Source of the DNA: Spizellomyces punctatus DAOM BR117
Lineage: Eukaryota; Chytridiomycota; Chytridiomycetes; Spizellomycetales; Spizellomycetaceae
NCBI RefSeq assembly: GCF_000182565.1
Contig: NW_015971544.1
Location: forward strand, 1,194,529-1,258,528
Direction: 5' to 3'
DNA: 64,000 bases
Shown here piece after piece: positions 45,191 to 58,300 of this stretch. A program made the translations under genes and the position numbers. Every line of letters starts with the position of its first letter. Position 1 is the stretch's first letter. The notes under the pieces are model-generated. The model did not search any database and was not told the DNA's origin. It worked only from the letters and a program-made list of their open reading frames with translations.

Positions 45191-46691
45191 TCACTTCTTT
45201 CGTGTCAAAACTGCTTCCGTTAGTTGTATCAAGGCCGTCTGAGCGTTGCTAGGTGGTAGCGCTGAGATTGCCTCAATCGCTTGTTGACAGTACGACTCGG
45301 CCAATGCTCGTGTTCGGGAAAGGCCATCGCTTTGCAACACCAAAGATAATGCCTGTGCAACAGCGCACAACAAATTAGCTCAGGTTCAGGACGATCTGAC
45401 AGAAACGGACTCTCATACCTTTTCAACGTCCCCCTCGTTTCCAAAATTACGCTCAATCAAGGGATGAAGGTCTTCAAACTGTTCTGCAGCGTACAAGACT
45501 GGTGCTGTTGCTAGGCCCAATTTGAGATCCGCATTGACTGGCTTGCCAAATTCGTCCGCTGATACCGTAAAATCGAGCATGTCATCGACCAATTGAAACG
45601 CAAGTCCCAGATTCTTTCCATAACTGTATGCTGCATCGACGATCTCCGGTCGGCAGCCCCCTAATACCGCCGCAGCTTGACAACTTTTTGCAATCAAACT
45701 CGCCGTCTTCAAGTAAGTCTTTTCGATATAGTATTGAAACTTTCCGTTAAGTGTATCATTGTCGGACGCCTTCAACATGCCTTTTGCGTGATACAACCAG
45801 CCCTTCTCCTCATTCAAAGCAGAGTTCCGCAATTGCATGAATTCGCCCTCAACCAAATTTGAAATCACAGTTGCCAAGAGCTCCACCACCTCGACATTTC
45901 GTAAACGTGCCAATGCTACAGATGCTCGTGCTAGTAAAAAGTCCCCAGCTAAAATAGCCATTTTATTTCCGAATTCCGCATTCGCAGAGGATTGTGCTCT
46001 TCGTGTCATGGCCAGATCAATGACGTCGTCATGTAGGAGGGACGCGGTATGTATCATCTCAGTGATCTCTGCAAGGCGCCTTTGTGTGGGAAGAATGCTC
46101 AAGTCCGCGGCGGGGGCAGTGTATGTATTTCTACTCTCTACATGTGCCCCAAATGTTATTTCCCTCGATGGAATTGTCGGTTGGTCCACTGGTAGGTTAT
46201 TGACATTTTCTTGGCCTGCCCCTCCCAGCTTTGGTGCGATGCTTGTAGCTTGGGCTATCAGTAGAACGATCAGCGGTCGAACATGTTTTCCTCCAGCGTG
46301 GAAGTAGTAATTGCTAATGGTAGTCAATACGGGATGTCCGGATCCAAGGAGACGACGTATATTATCTGTGAGTAACTTCAAGTCCTGGCCAAGAAGTTCG
46401 CGTGGATTTATGACGGAGCCGCCTTTTGGATGAACTAGAGTCTCGGCGCTGGCTATTGCGTTCGTCCATGTGGGTGATGTCGCACTCAATGAACCTTTCT
46501 TTGCACCTATGCCTCGGACCATCTGGCTCTTGATTGCAGTTACTCCCTTCGAAAGCCACCCTTGCTCGCCTTCATTCTGTGCGGTCGCGGTATTCGTTGA
46601 TGCCAAGCGGACGTGGTGGAAGACAGGCGAATAAAAGACCTAAACTCAAAGGCGTGGAGTTAATAATTCCGATAACCTTGTCTTGATCCAT
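45191..46691 (-). CDS. COQ1: Trans-polyprenyl diphosphate synthase for ubiquinone side chain (COQ1 family)
   Basis: Mitochondrial enzyme that elongates the isoprenoid tail of coenzyme Q. Landmarks include GQDLKLLTDNIRRLLGSGHP, YYFHAGGKHVRPLIVLL, the first aspartate-rich motif in LLHDDVIDLA, GNKMAILAGDFLLARASVAL, NLVEGEFMQLRN and the second aspartate-rich motif in LGLAFQLVDDMLDF, followed by GKPVNADLKLGLATAPVLYA. After an intron the last exon (45191-45350) is SLVLQSDGLSRTRALAESYC to TRKK-stop. An insertion of about 40 residues (KLGGAGQENVNNLPVDQPTI and on) sits before the first motif. The main exon lacks an ATG at its 5' end, so a first exon MDQDK at 46691, joined to VFYSPVFHHVRLASTNTATA, is proposed; that short exon is tentative. 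Confidence 0.88.
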
Positions 46692-47109
46692 TATCTCAGT
46701 GTGCAAACCAGCAGGCCCTTACCAATCGTCGCCTACATTCCAGCGAGGCACCTCCCACCCTACTTTTTCTCACAGCCAGACTAAGCATGGCACAATGTGC
46801 ACACCAAACAACTTTCCAGCTTTCAAAAACTGTGGCGGTGGTGCTCGTTTGAGCCGCGAGCCGTCCGCCAAACCTCTTCCTTTCAGCAGAGTCAAGGCCG
46901 AAATGACGACGACGACGAAACAGAGGATCCGGCGTGGCCCATGTTGCCGTGACGATCCGGATGAGTGAGTCATTTAAAGAATGTGGTTAAGTATTCCAGC
47001 CTGGTTGTAACCTCATTTCTGGCTGAATCCACTTCTTGATTCTTTTTGGGTGTTGACAGCCCAAGGCATTTTCCCACATTCCTTCTCCCCAACCATGACT
47101 TTAGCAAAA
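46692..47109. promoter_or_regulatory. Divergent intergenic region
   Basis: About 420 bp between COQ1 (-) and REX4 (+). Open frames here show no family similarity. A GACGACGACGA patch lies at about 46903-46918. Confidence 0.4.
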
Positions 47110-48532
47110 ATGAGTCGTCCGTCTGTGTCCGCAAATTGGAAAAAGCTATGCTCAGTACGTACTGCCTCTATGCATTTCTCGATGATTGCCTTCTCAATTC
47201 TCTGGTTTTGCAGAAAATAAACAAACCTAGTAAATCCTCTAAACCGAATGCGACCCGACCCACTACCAAGTCGAAAGTCTCGAGCAGAAAGGCAAATACC
47301 GGTGCTTCTAAAACAGTTTCTGCTGACAGCACTGTTTCCTTGGTTGCGGGAAGGAAGCGGAAAGATACTGTGGACGGCAAGCCGGTTATCAAGGCGGCAA
47401 AGCGAAGCAAAGTCGATGACACTCAGTCTCAACTGAGAACCAAGAATGGCATACCAAAGAAGAAACTAAGCAGAGCCGCTCCGGTGCCCTCTCCTCCTCC
47501 ACAAGACGATGATACGGAAGATTCAGATTTTGAAATTGGCGGCGCTCTCCACTCCTCTGTGGTCCTACGGAAGGCATCAACCAATATGTGCTGCAATGCC
47601 CCGCCTGTAGAAGATGGTCCGAAACGATCTATTGAGGAATGGTATGAGGAGTTTGATCGCGAAGGGAGTGGTCTTGGTGAAGAGGAGGCAACTTTCAAAT
47701 CAATAAGAGACAGAGATCGTAAAATATTAGAGCTTGTTTTGACTGCTGGAACGGGATCCGCGCTTTCGGATGGTGAGGAGGTGGAGCAGGTTCAGGTTCA
47801 AAGATCCAGAGTGACTGCCACCAAAGATGGTCGAAATACCCAGGCGGTCACTACAGAGTATGTCACAACCACCGCTACGGTGAAGAAACCACTTGATTTG
47901 CTGGATGGAATGGATGTTTCGGAGCGAGCGAAAACCAAGGTTGGCAAATACATTGCTATGGATTGTGAAATGGTGGGAGTTGGCGAAGACGGAACACAGT
48001 CTGTTTTGGCTAGAGTTAGTTTGGTTAATTTCCATGGGCATACGTTACTGGATAAATATGTGCTGCCGCAGGAGGAGGTGACCGATTACAGAACGTGGGT
48101 TAGCGGCATTACACCCGAATTGTTAAAAAACGGTAATTCTCCAGTTGTTTCATGATTTGATTATGTCGAACTCTAACTCGGATATGCGCAGCCATTTCTT
48201 TTAAACAAGTGCAAAAGGAAGTGGCGGATTTGATAAAGGACCGCATTGTCGTTGGACATGCTCTAAAGAATGATTTTCAGGCACTGCTTCTGGATCACCC
48301 ACATCGACTCGTACGAGATACGTCATTATACAAGCCCTTTCGTGCAATGGCCAAGAACAGGGCACCTGCGCTGAGAAGATTAGCCAAAGACTTGCTGGGT
48401 TTGCAGATTCAGAGTGGCGAACATTCTTCTGTCGAGGATGCGAGGGTCGCCATGTTATTGTATAGAAAAGTCAAGGTCGAATGGGAGAAAACACTGTTGC
48501 GGAGGATAGAAAAGGGACTTGACAAGACGTAA
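47110..48532 (+). CDS. RNA exonuclease 4 (REX4-like DEDDh exonuclease)
   Basis: 3'-5' exoribonuclease of the Rex4/ISG20 family, nuclear, acting in rRNA processing. Exon 1 (47110-47157) gives [15 protein letters not shown]; the NWK(K)L peptide is typical of the family start. A GTACGT intron follows to 47213. A basic Lys/Ser/Thr-rich region looks nucleolar ([20 protein letters not shown]). The exonuclease domain begins [20 protein letters not shown] (DEDD Asp and Glu), then [20 protein letters not shown]. After an intron come [31 protein letters not shown], and the last catalytic His/Asp in [20 protein letters not shown]. The end is KGLDKT. Complete and intact. Confidence 0.93.
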
Positions 48533-49026
48533 TTTTACGTAGAAGCATATACTTGTACTGTGTATTGCGCAAAACGATGCAGGCAAACCAAAACAAGGAC
48601 AGCTTGGAAAAATGTCACAATTTAAAGTTGGGCAAACGACCGCAACTTGAAGGAGATAAAAAAAAAGGGATCATGGCGTTTGCGCTGGCGGTTTGCCCGT
48701 GCTAAAAGACCAGAGCGCGTGTCGCGTGTGTGTTGTCAACTGGGGGTAATAATCCAAGGGGGTTATGTCCAAATTACGATGGTTGGGAAGGGCTTTTAAC
48801 AGGAAATTACGTCCTTTTTTTTGCAGAAGTTGTCATGTCCGACAACAAAAGTTCTTTGAAAAGAATTCGCCACATGGAGAGTATCCCATCCCATCCAAAG
48901 CGTTATTTAAAAAGGGCCAACCCGCTCCACACTTCCCTCCTCCATCCATCAACGAAGATCATCAACGGCTGCGCAGCCTGTATTTGAGTATTTTTAAACG
49001 CTGCATCATCCCAATCATTATTCACC
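48533..49026. promoter_or_regulatory. Intergenic, promoter side of a small secreted-protein gene
   Basis: About 490 bp with no supported gene. Short frames from 48730 lack family similarity. CCATCC/CTCC-rich sequence at 48930-48955 precedes the secreted-protein start and may be its 5' leader. Confidence 0.4.
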
Positions 49027-49420
49027 ATGTCTAGCAAGTCGTTTATTGCCATCAATGTGGTGCTTGTCTGCATCGCTTTGGGTGTTGCAGCCGCACCTGT
49101 TCCTGTAGACGTTGTTTCTCCTGCTCATTTGCGTAAGTTGCGCGTAGTCGCGAAATGTTCAAGAAAACCCTGTTCATGTCCTTTCAGTCCTTAGGCGTCA
49201 AGACGTGCTGACGACGCCGCCTCCGCCTCCGACTCCTCCGGTTGTGCCCGTTCAAACCACGAACGGAAACGATAATATTCCCGCCGAACAGGCTAATGAG
49301 GTGATCGTGGGTGACGCAACTCCTCCCTCTCTCGCTCCTCCCGGATCCGCCGTCGTCAGCGCTGAAGTCACGGCCGGAAATGACAATATTGCATCGTTTT
49401 CTTTGGGAACTGGGATTTAA
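49027..49420 (+). CDS. Small secreted proline-rich protein with repeated GNDNI motif
   Basis: Family not recognised. Exon 1 (49027-49132) encodes a signal peptide, MSSKSFIAINVVLVCIALGV then AAAPVP. A GTAAGT intron joins exon 2 (49188-49420) in phase. The mature part of about 100 residues has a dibasic site (LLLRRQDVL), then PPPPPTPP. Two related segments follow: VPVQTTNGNDNIPA and VSAEVTAGNDNIAS, separated by about 35 residues. It ends SLGTGI. No cysteine is present beyond the signal peptide. The layout (signal, short pro-part, dibasic site, repeats) would suit a processed peptide precursor or a small wall protein; neither is shown. Confidence 0.65.
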
Positions 49421-50010
49421 TGCAGGAAACAATAATGAACCGTAGGCAGTGTGAAATAGGACCATTTGGAATTTATATATTGCGCAGTTTGTCATTTCAC
49501 TAGAGTAGACGTCGCGGAAGGCATTTATCCTCCTTTTGAAATTGTGCACAGTTTTTTCTTCATTTGTTTGTTGAGTGAAATATACCTTTGTAGAGTCATG
49601 TCCGTTGATATCTTTTGGACAATATGGTTTTCATTGTTGAATGTCACCAGGGAAGGATACGGTTGGTTGTCACAGACTTAAGATGGGTTTGATATGCACA
49701 CTGGAAACGGACACAGCAAATCATATTCCTCTTGCCATCTTACGTTTGCTCTTAAAAATGTGGTAAGAAACGTGCGACATTGGGTATGATGACTCCCGCA
49801 CCGTTTAAACCTTCACAGAAACGACTGCTATAATCACCAGACAACACGCATGATACTGTGCAGCATGGCATCGTCAACCTCGCATCGTCTGCATGACTCT
49901 TTGTTCGCAAGGACCGGAGCTTAATGTCCGTCTGTTTTCATTGCAAAACAACAAATAGCTAGACTAACGACGACTTGAGCAATTCACTCCTTGTAGCTGA
50001 CTGCGCAAAA
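49421..50010. other. Convergent intergenic region, no gene supported
   Basis: About 590 bp between the small secreted-protein gene and the 3' end of the universal stress protein gene. Short frames exist but none resembles a protein family; the sequence is AT-rich and without obvious repeats. Confidence 0.4.
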
Positions 50011-51136
50011 CTATTCTACTGCAGGGGGCAGGTCCCCATGTCCCTCTGCCTTACGCGCCGATCCGTCTCGATGCCTTCCCAATAAACTCCACCGGTGCTT
50101 AGCATGGTGATCCTTGTCCAGCTGTGCAGGTGCTGTAGTTTTGTGTCGTACAATGACAACCGGCATTGCGGCATGACGCATGCAATATGCAGAAGTGCTA
50201 CCCAGCAAAAGACTTTTTGCAGAGATGACAATCAAATGATATGCCAATATGCATGCCTACTTTTGAAAGCGAACGTACTGCTTGAGAGGAGATACACCAT
50301 GCGACCCCAGAACGAGAGTGTCCACAGCGAGTTCCGATGCCTAAGGTAATTAGAATGTCTGCCGTGAATGTAGTACCTCTTTTCCTATGACAGATGTTAC
50401 GACTACCAGCTCGCAGATGGTTGTCTTTGGCGAATCCGACAGTTTGACGTGAACAGAGAGGCGGATGTTCTACGTTCAAAGTCCAAGTGATTACAAGTCT
50501 TCCAACAATACGATACAGCGTTAGGTTTACAAAGATTTACCTTGACTGGAAACGCCTCCAGTCTGCGACGGAACGTCTTGCGCATCTCTGTTCCCTACAT
50601 TTTGAGCACTGACGAATTGGTATACATATAGCTTGGAATGCCAGAAACGCCAGCTGCAGACCATTTGTTCTAACATATTCTCCAAGTTGTGTGTCCCCTT
50701 TTCATAATCCTCTGCATCAGCGTGTAAGGAGGATATACTTCCAATATGTTTTGCACGATGAAGTAACTCTGTGCCCTGATCGCTTACCACTCAGCATTTT
50801 CACATATCCATCGTCTTTCACCACATTGACCAAAACTATTTCATCCCCGTCTTTGGCTAATGTCCTGCAAGCCCAATCGAATGCCTCGTCTGATAGAGGA
50901 GAATTGTCGATGGCAACCATATGGACACCGGAACGTGTAGATCTTTCAGGGAGGGATATGGAGCTTTGCGAAGAAATGGTTTGGAGGTTCGGACTGGCAG
51001 AGTCATAGTCCAGTAAATGGTCTGTCGGTGGTGGTGTCCCAGGAGGAGGTGGTTCAAAGATATCAGAGGCATCGGCTATTTCTTCAACGTCCTCTTCGCC
51101 AGGTTTGGCAAGAAGGTGAGGCTTGGCGTTGGTCAT
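50011..51136 (-). CDS. Universal stress protein (UspA) family protein
   Basis: Nucleotide-binding alpha/beta domain of the UspA family. The start MTNAKPHLLAKPGEEDVEEI at 51136 is followed by an acidic and Ser/Pro-rich extension of about 75 residues. The domain opens GVHMVAIDNSPLSDEAFDWA and DEIVLVNVV. Exons continue MRKTFRRRLEAFPVK, then NIRLSVHVKLSDSPKTTICE. They end with ASELAVDTLVLGSHGVSPLK and the signature SLLLGSTSAYCMRHAAMPVV with IVR, matching the usual G-x2-G-x9-G-S/T ATP-binding loop region. A basic tail of about 45 residues follows to the stop. Exons between 50530 and 50760 are not fully resolved. Confidence 0.8.
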
Positions 51137-51363
51137 TTTGACCTCGCTGTAAAAACAACAAATGGCCAACGGATGGCTTTGGTAGTTTGACTCTAACGCC
51201 AAACAGTTAGCTGGCAAATGGAGGTCATCCAGCATGCAAGTCATTGGGCTTCCTTCCGCCCGTTAGTCACCTGCTTACGTATGGGGCTGAGCCTCAAGGA
51301 AAATGGCGTGGCCTCTGCAACGATCATCTGGCGAGCTCATTTACATTCCCACCCATCTCCCAA

Positions 51364-52142
51364 ATGTCCGTCCGCAACCGCAAGAATCAAGGAAAGGACC
51401 CCATCGCACCTTTCGAGGAGGAGCTGCTGACTTATATCAATGCGAGACACGACGATTTAGTCGTTTGCGCTCAATACTTTGCCAACTCAAAGAATGCGCT
51501 TCAAACCAAAGTGTCAGACATTGATTCTGCGGGTTTTACATTGAAATATGTCGACAAAAACATGGAAGGCGAGCTTGCGCAAAAGGAGGTGCGGGTAGCG
51601 TTTGATAAACCGGTTGCAACAAAGGAGGCCGTCAAGGATAAGTTTTTGACATTGGCGAAGGAGGCGCGAACGGGTTTGGGATTGGTAAGAGATGTAAAGT
51701 CATTACAAAAGTTTACACATATTGATGGTTTGTCTCCTGGAATCAACAGGTTGTTGACAAGAAATACGTTGCACCGGGAAGCACGCCTCGACTTGACTTT
51801 TACCCTCCTGCTCAAATTCTCACAGGTGCGGCCGCACTTTGGACGGTGGGTCTGGGCGGTGCCTTTGCGCCCCTTCCACCAGTTGCAGAGTTTTATCGAA
51901 ACGAACTAGGAGGGAAACAAATATTTGAGAACGTCATAATGGGTGTGCTAGTGCTACACGGCCTGGAAGCGTTGGTGGTACTCGGATTTGGAGTGTATGG
52001 ACGATTTTCTTTCCTAGACTTGGTGAAATCAGCGGTATTAACCATACTGTTTGGGATGGCGTGCGTGGGGCCAATAATCAAGACTGCGGTGAAGAGGAAG
52101 TTGTTCTTGGATGGCCAAAAGGAGAGCATCAAGATCGGCTGA
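51364..52142 (+). CDS. DUF2470-domain integral membrane protein
   Basis: Starts MSVRNRKNQGKDPIAPFEEE at 51364. The N-terminal part (LLTYINARHDDLVVCAQYFA through SDIDSAGFTLKYVDKNME) resembles the DUF2470 fold also found next to haem-binding domains. An intron (51685-51749, with CAACAG acceptor) joins GLGL to VVDKKYVAPG. The C-terminal half has three hydrophobic helices (AQILTGAAALWTVGLGGAFA, VIMGVLVLHGLEALVVLGFG, LVKSAVLTILFGMACVGPII) and a basic end. Fungal proteins of this layout are known but of unknown function. The DUF2470 call is by pattern, without a profile search. Confidence 0.7.
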
Positions 52143-52393
52143 TCAAAAATAGATGAAATTGAAACTATTCTATCGCACGGCGTATTTGCTACCGTTGGCT
52201 TTACATAATACCTCGCCGAATGTAGTCGATGCCTTACACCTTTTAAAAATTGCGTAGCCTAACCGGACAGAATCCAACTGTTGAATTACAATAGTGCATA
52301 CATTCACCGACCACCCGCCGCCCCATCTCGGACGCGGTCGGTATTATATAGATACAAGCTTGGAGCAGTCAATGCCATTGTCTTTTCTTTTGT

Positions 52394-55300
52394 TTATCGC
52401 ATAATAGCCATCTGATGTTTCGTCATATCGAATTCGTCGAGATTCGCTTCTTGCATGAGGTTGAAAATAGTCCCTTCGAGGACAGTTTCAACCATGTTTT
52501 GGAATTCTGACGTACTGTTCAAGTGAAGGGTTTTGAGCTTGAACTCCCGAAATTATGGTAATTGACAAAGTATACACAAAACTATACCTCAATATCGTCT
52601 CACCCAACTCCTTGTTCAATTCGTTAGTGGGGTCGTTTTGTTCCATGCCGATGACACCGTCTACTGAGTCGAACTGAACGTGTTCATGCACTCTATTGTC
52701 AGCAGCATGGGACTCATCCAGTACAATGCCGTTCATGGGCCGCGATGTTGCGATCTGCACATAATATGGCAGAGGCTCATGTCGCATTTTCTCGGGAAGG
52801 ATCTGTATGTCCTGATCTTGGAACACATCGTCCAAGAGGGAAGTGAGGATTCCAGTCAAGAGTACTCGCGCGGATGGGGAACTGAAGGTCTGTTTAGGTA
52901 ATATAAGCGATGTTTAGCTGATATTGTCTGCACTGCAATAGGCAGGTCTTTTTGATCAGTTACCTGACTCTCGATGGGCGCTGTTTCGTGATCGGGTTTC
53001 CTCTCGTGGAAGAAATTATCATAGCCCGTGTAGAGGCGGCGACATTCTTCTACCGGATGTGATCGACCAATAATAGCAAGGAAAAGATGGAACGGTTCCG
53101 GGGCTGGTGCTAAACCGGGGAATAGGCTAATGTCGCTGGTATCTGGAGTAGGGACGGGTAAGCATCAAGAGTATGGCAAAAAAAGTCGTCAACTTACTGG
53201 AGAGCGCCGAAATGGGTCGTCCCTCCTTCGTTGGGGCCTCCGTCTCCGAGACTCGACCACTGAGAGTTCCGGATGGAGTTTTCGGCGGTGTAATGGGCGG
53301 CAGAGTCCTATACTTCATCTTGGTTAAATCATGCTGGCTTCCACCTGCCGCGACCGACATCCTAGTCGAGTCTCTTCGGAGTGCTGGTGCAGCCGTCTGA
53401 ATAGCGATACTCAAGGGTCTGCCTTCCCGTCTGGCCGTATCGATCACATCTTTGGCCTCATTGTAAGCAGCTAGCTCTGTATCATTCATGATTTCACAGA
53501 TAACGTCCGTTTCGTACACACGTGGTTCGTTCGTCGGCGTAAAGGAGAGCCTGCATACCCTCGATTCGCCAGGCGCAAGTAATCCCGACGGCGGACTGAT
53601 TTTAAGGACTAACACGAAAGAAAGAATGAATAGGTTGCTTCATGACAAATCCATCCGTTGCAAGTCCACTCACTTTCAGCCAGAGAGCTTGGTATGATCC
53701 AATTGAAAGATACATCTGCCTCTTTCTCAGTGTTGCTGATAATGACAAGCTCTCGGACAGTGGCGTTCAAAGGAATATGGCCAAAATTGATACGTTCCTG
53801 CAGAGACATATCAGGCTATGGTGGTCTTCTACCAAAAGTGCACCATCACCTACTCGTGATAGAAGTGCCATTTGTCTTGGCATGTCAAGCTCCTGCACCG
53901 ATGGAATGGGATCGGAATATGCCTTTGAATCTTGTCGTTCATCTGCCTCCAGATCAACCTATCAAGAATTAAGATATTTGTGAAGGGCTCCAGAAATGAT
54001 TACTGATGAGAAACACCTACCATCTCCTGCACGCCTTGACCACGGAAGGTGATGCTTCGACTTTTGCCATCGGCAACAGTGATGGGTATCTCGACCTGCA
54101 GATGTGATAAGCCCAATGCTTGGAAACAGACAAGTCAGAATCACTATCATGCTGCCTCACCTCATATTCTTTGATCTCTAGCGGCCGGAACACCCAGTCG
54201 ATATGTTCTATATGACCTGGAGCGATGGTGCCCCTTCGTTTTCTACATTGAAGGATTTCCACATTGAAGTTTTCTTCTTTCAACTGTTGAATATATGCGG
54301 AATTTGTAACTTTCGTCAACGAAAGAATAGCCATGGGTAACATACATGTTCGAGTGGTGAGAGATCTAGCGTATATTCGAGCGACACGGCACCGCGGTTC
54401 ATCAATTGGTAGGTCTGAAAATGGATGAGACAAAGCAGTTAGCATTACTGTGCAGCTATAACCAACAGCAAAACTAACATACTTGTACAGGAGGTTCCAG
54501 TGTTCCAATCGATACAGGCTGGAACGTATGTTCCGATGAATGAAAATGCAAACACTTTTTTGCCGGCGGTACAGAATATCCCACAAAGTTGATCATGACT
54601 TCCTTGCTCGATTGAGTTGTTCCATTCTTCAGCTTGAACATTACGGGCAACTTGTGCAATCCGGCAAATTCATGGCTGTAGGTCATGGTTACGTGCACCG
54701 CCTCGTTAGGATCTAGCCAACCGGCTTTAGGACTGATCGTAAACAATTCATTGTCGATGATCAAGTTGTGATGCAATTGCTCGTCGGTGTAATCTCCGGG
54801 ATCTGCCCAGTGTTCAATCTCAATCTCCAGGTCATTTGGGAAGTAAAAAACCCATTCAACGGGCACAACGCCTGAATTCCGCAGGTTGAGGTGGTAAACT
54901 GTAGGCTGGCAGCCAACGGGAGTTGCGCCGAAATCAAAGTCTGTCGAAAGAATGTCAGACTCGGTCTTTTGGTCTGGCGTGGAGTACTCTGATTTTGAGT
55001 CAGTTGGGAAGGAGTTATCTTCTTGTACTAGAGACGATATTTGAGGCGGGTCAACGGCACTGAGGAGATTGTTGAAGCGGTGGAGGGAAAAAAGTTGCCA
55101 CAAGAGGGATTTAGAAAACCCTTCGCAGCGGATATCCGTGACTTGGATCAAAGGATGGACACCAACAGCTAGTACGTCACACAAGTGCTGTCTCTGCGAC
55201 TCGGTCGCAAGCGAAAGGAGACTTGGTGAGGAGTGTAATGACTGTGGCTCCAAAGTATAGTAAACTCTGTAGCGATAAGGGACTTGTTCGGAAAGCCGAA

Positions 55301-58300
55301 CCCTCACTCGCAGCGCCTGATGTGAGCGCGCAGGCAAGATCTTTGACTTTTGGACAATTTCAAGCCCAGAATCATTTACGTTATTAGGAACTGGCTCCCC
55401 TTCTTCCTCGTTACCCATCTCATCACCTTCCTTTCCGTCGTCGGTATCGGTTTTAGACTCCCTTTGTCTCGTGAGCTCCAGATGGTAAACCACGTCACAT
55501 TCCGTCGGATTGTGCAGAATCATCTCCCGTTCGACGAGAGAATGCACTAGGACGGCGCTCAAGTCTAATACCTCTGGTTGGGCCACAATCTTTCCGTATG
55601 TACCCTGACCGACTACTGAAAACGTGGTGCGACGTTGACTAAAGTCTGGCGACCATTGATGATCATACGCAACGCCAGGCTCTGAGAGCAGGTCAATGAG
55701 ATTGTAAGCGATCCGGGTTAGAGAAACACTCGCTTACCTCTCAACTCATGGTGATAGTAGCAAGGTAGTTTAATTACCCAGTTTCTTGCTACGTTTGGTG
55801 CAAAAGTGCAGACGAGGTCCATTGCACTGTTGGAGGCCAGTTTGCCACTCGTCGGCTCTATTGAGATAATGGAAGAATACTGCCGAGGGATTCTCCACTG
55901 TGTACGTCCCGCAGGGCGGCATTGTGAGATAGGTGATTTAGGTACGCCAAAACTGCTCAAGTACCTCAAAATTCACAGTAATTCGTGATGTATTTCTGGC
56001 GGGGAAGGTGCGCTTGGCAACCGCACCGATACAGGTGGGCTTGAAACAGAGCGTGTTTTGCGTCCCCAAGGTGAGATGAGGAAAATATCCAACACCTCGC
56101 ATTTGAAGGTCCTAAATAACAACAAAAGAGAGCTTGGTATATGTGCGTGGTAGTCGGCCAGTGAGCATTGCATCCCCAGCCTACCTACATAGCTATTAGC
56201 CGCTGAGCTGTTGAATGAGCATTTGAGTGCTTGCTCGTAAACTCTCTGCTCACTCGGAGAAAATCTAAAGACAAGCAACCGAGATTCATTCTTTTTGAGG
56301 AGTCCCAAGCGTGGTTTGACCGTAAATGCCGCACCACCCAAGCTTGCGAGTGCCGTTCCACCGCCAATGCCCGTCAATCCGCCATCAAGAATAGCAAAAT
56401 GCACGGGAGTGTCTCCGGTATTGGAAACCCGAACCGTGCGATAAACGGATTTGTCAACGTGACAGGAGGGGAAGTCCAGACGGGTCGCCCCAAAGTCGAT
56501 TTTGGGGATAAAGGTGTCCTGCTCTGGAGAAAAGGTGTTGCTATCCGTATGATGTTATTCCACGTTCCGCATCTCCTGTACATCAAGATTGGATGAAAGC
56601 ATCCGTTACCTACCCTGTAACCATTGGCGTAAGGCACCAGGGAGGAGTGAATGTATCTTGGTTCACCAGCCGAAAGTTCCTCATGCTCTTGAAGTAAACA
56701 AAGCACTCCAGCTGGGCTCCATAGATGGAATTATCAATTGTAGGCCGAAAGTTTACACGAAAGTCAGTAGTGCTTTTAGGAAGGATATCTGCTACTACTG
56801 GCGTAACGGTGAACACCGGCTCCTCCCTACAAAAAATCACGAATTAATGACAACCCTGCAAGAACGACGATGGTGACGTTTGAATATCATTACCCACTAT
56901 TCTCCCCTGGGACAATCCAAACGCAAGACATCTTTCCCTTTGTATTATTGGCAATGCGGATGTATTGGCAGTCAATTACTCGGTACCGAGAGCATGACCC
57001 AAAGTCAATATGGGTGTCCACTAGGGTAACCGCTTCCGAGTCGCCCGTGTTTTCGTAAAAGTATTCGCTAGCTACTTTACAGTCTTCGTACGTGGAATCG
57101 ACAGTGTTTTTGGTTACTGCAACCGTAATTTTAAGATTAGACGTTTGCTATGCTTGATGCATAGAAGGTTATGCGTACTATGCATATTGGCCTGCCCAGG
57201 GTCTACCCAGGAGAGAACTCCTTGATTGCACGTTATTGTTCCATTTTTGAGCATCTACACCAGAAGGAGGGTTAAGGTTGCTGACTTTCCCAATCCCTAC
57301 AGCCTCTTTTGATGAGAATATACCTCTTCAAGCTGCTCTGGACCAAAACTCCACAAGCCATTTTTCTTCCGTATCTGGTAATTCTCAATGTGCTTTTGAT
57401 GAAATGTTGCGGGTCTTCGTTTATCGTTGTAGCATGTTCCCAGAATATCCAAAATCTGTCAAAGCACGCTCTCATTAGCCTTCATTTGTTACGTCTTGTA
57501 CTCTCTCTATTGGTCTCACCAGCCCATCATGATGCTCCACCAGACAGTACACTCGTCGATAATAGTTGATAGGTTCAAAGGGTGTGAACTTTACAGTGAG
57601 TGCGACTGAAGAGTGAGGTCCAATGCTGCCCCAAGGTTTGTCGATTCGAAAAATACCGTTGGCTTCGGTGAGGAACTATCATTCGCGCTCAATTTAACAT
57701 GACGCTTATCGGTGTTTTTGACTAAAAAGCAACAGGATGCATGAACTCACCTGGTAGAATGCAGTAATGGGGGAGTGGTTTTGCAGAAAGAGTGCTCTGG
57801 TAGCAGTTGTTGCTGCCGGAACATCGTTAAAGTTCACTACGTTGGTATTAAGGGTGACTTTTGGGCCTGAAAAATATAGAGAATCAATATCAAGCATCCC
57901 CGTCCTTGACTTTTTGCGTAGCCATACCTATCCCTCGACCAGAGCAGGTGATACGAATGGTGTTACCAGACAGAGTAGTGATGTCGTAGTAATCAGTGGA
58001 CTGCATCCCAGCAGCGACAGGGGTATAGATGATCTAAAAAAAATATTTCAATGTATAAGGTCCTCATAAAGCAGGATTGAACTCTGCTCGTCTGGACGCA
58101 CCGTAATATCCATACTTTGACCGCTGGGAACAGTTCCACTCAGAGTAGAGAACTCAAAGTAGGGATCGGTATCGCTTTCTGGCTGTTTAATTCTGAAATT
58201 TGCGTGCACCTGCGTCGGGTAAAGCATCAAATGTTGAGCTGCAAATCACCGCATTTGTGAACTGGCATGTTGAGCGCACCGCTGAGAGATTTTGCAAAAC

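Noticed and set aside
46699-46968. Plus-strand frame between COQ1 and REX4
   Set aside because: Short, no similarity, and lies in a divergent promoter.
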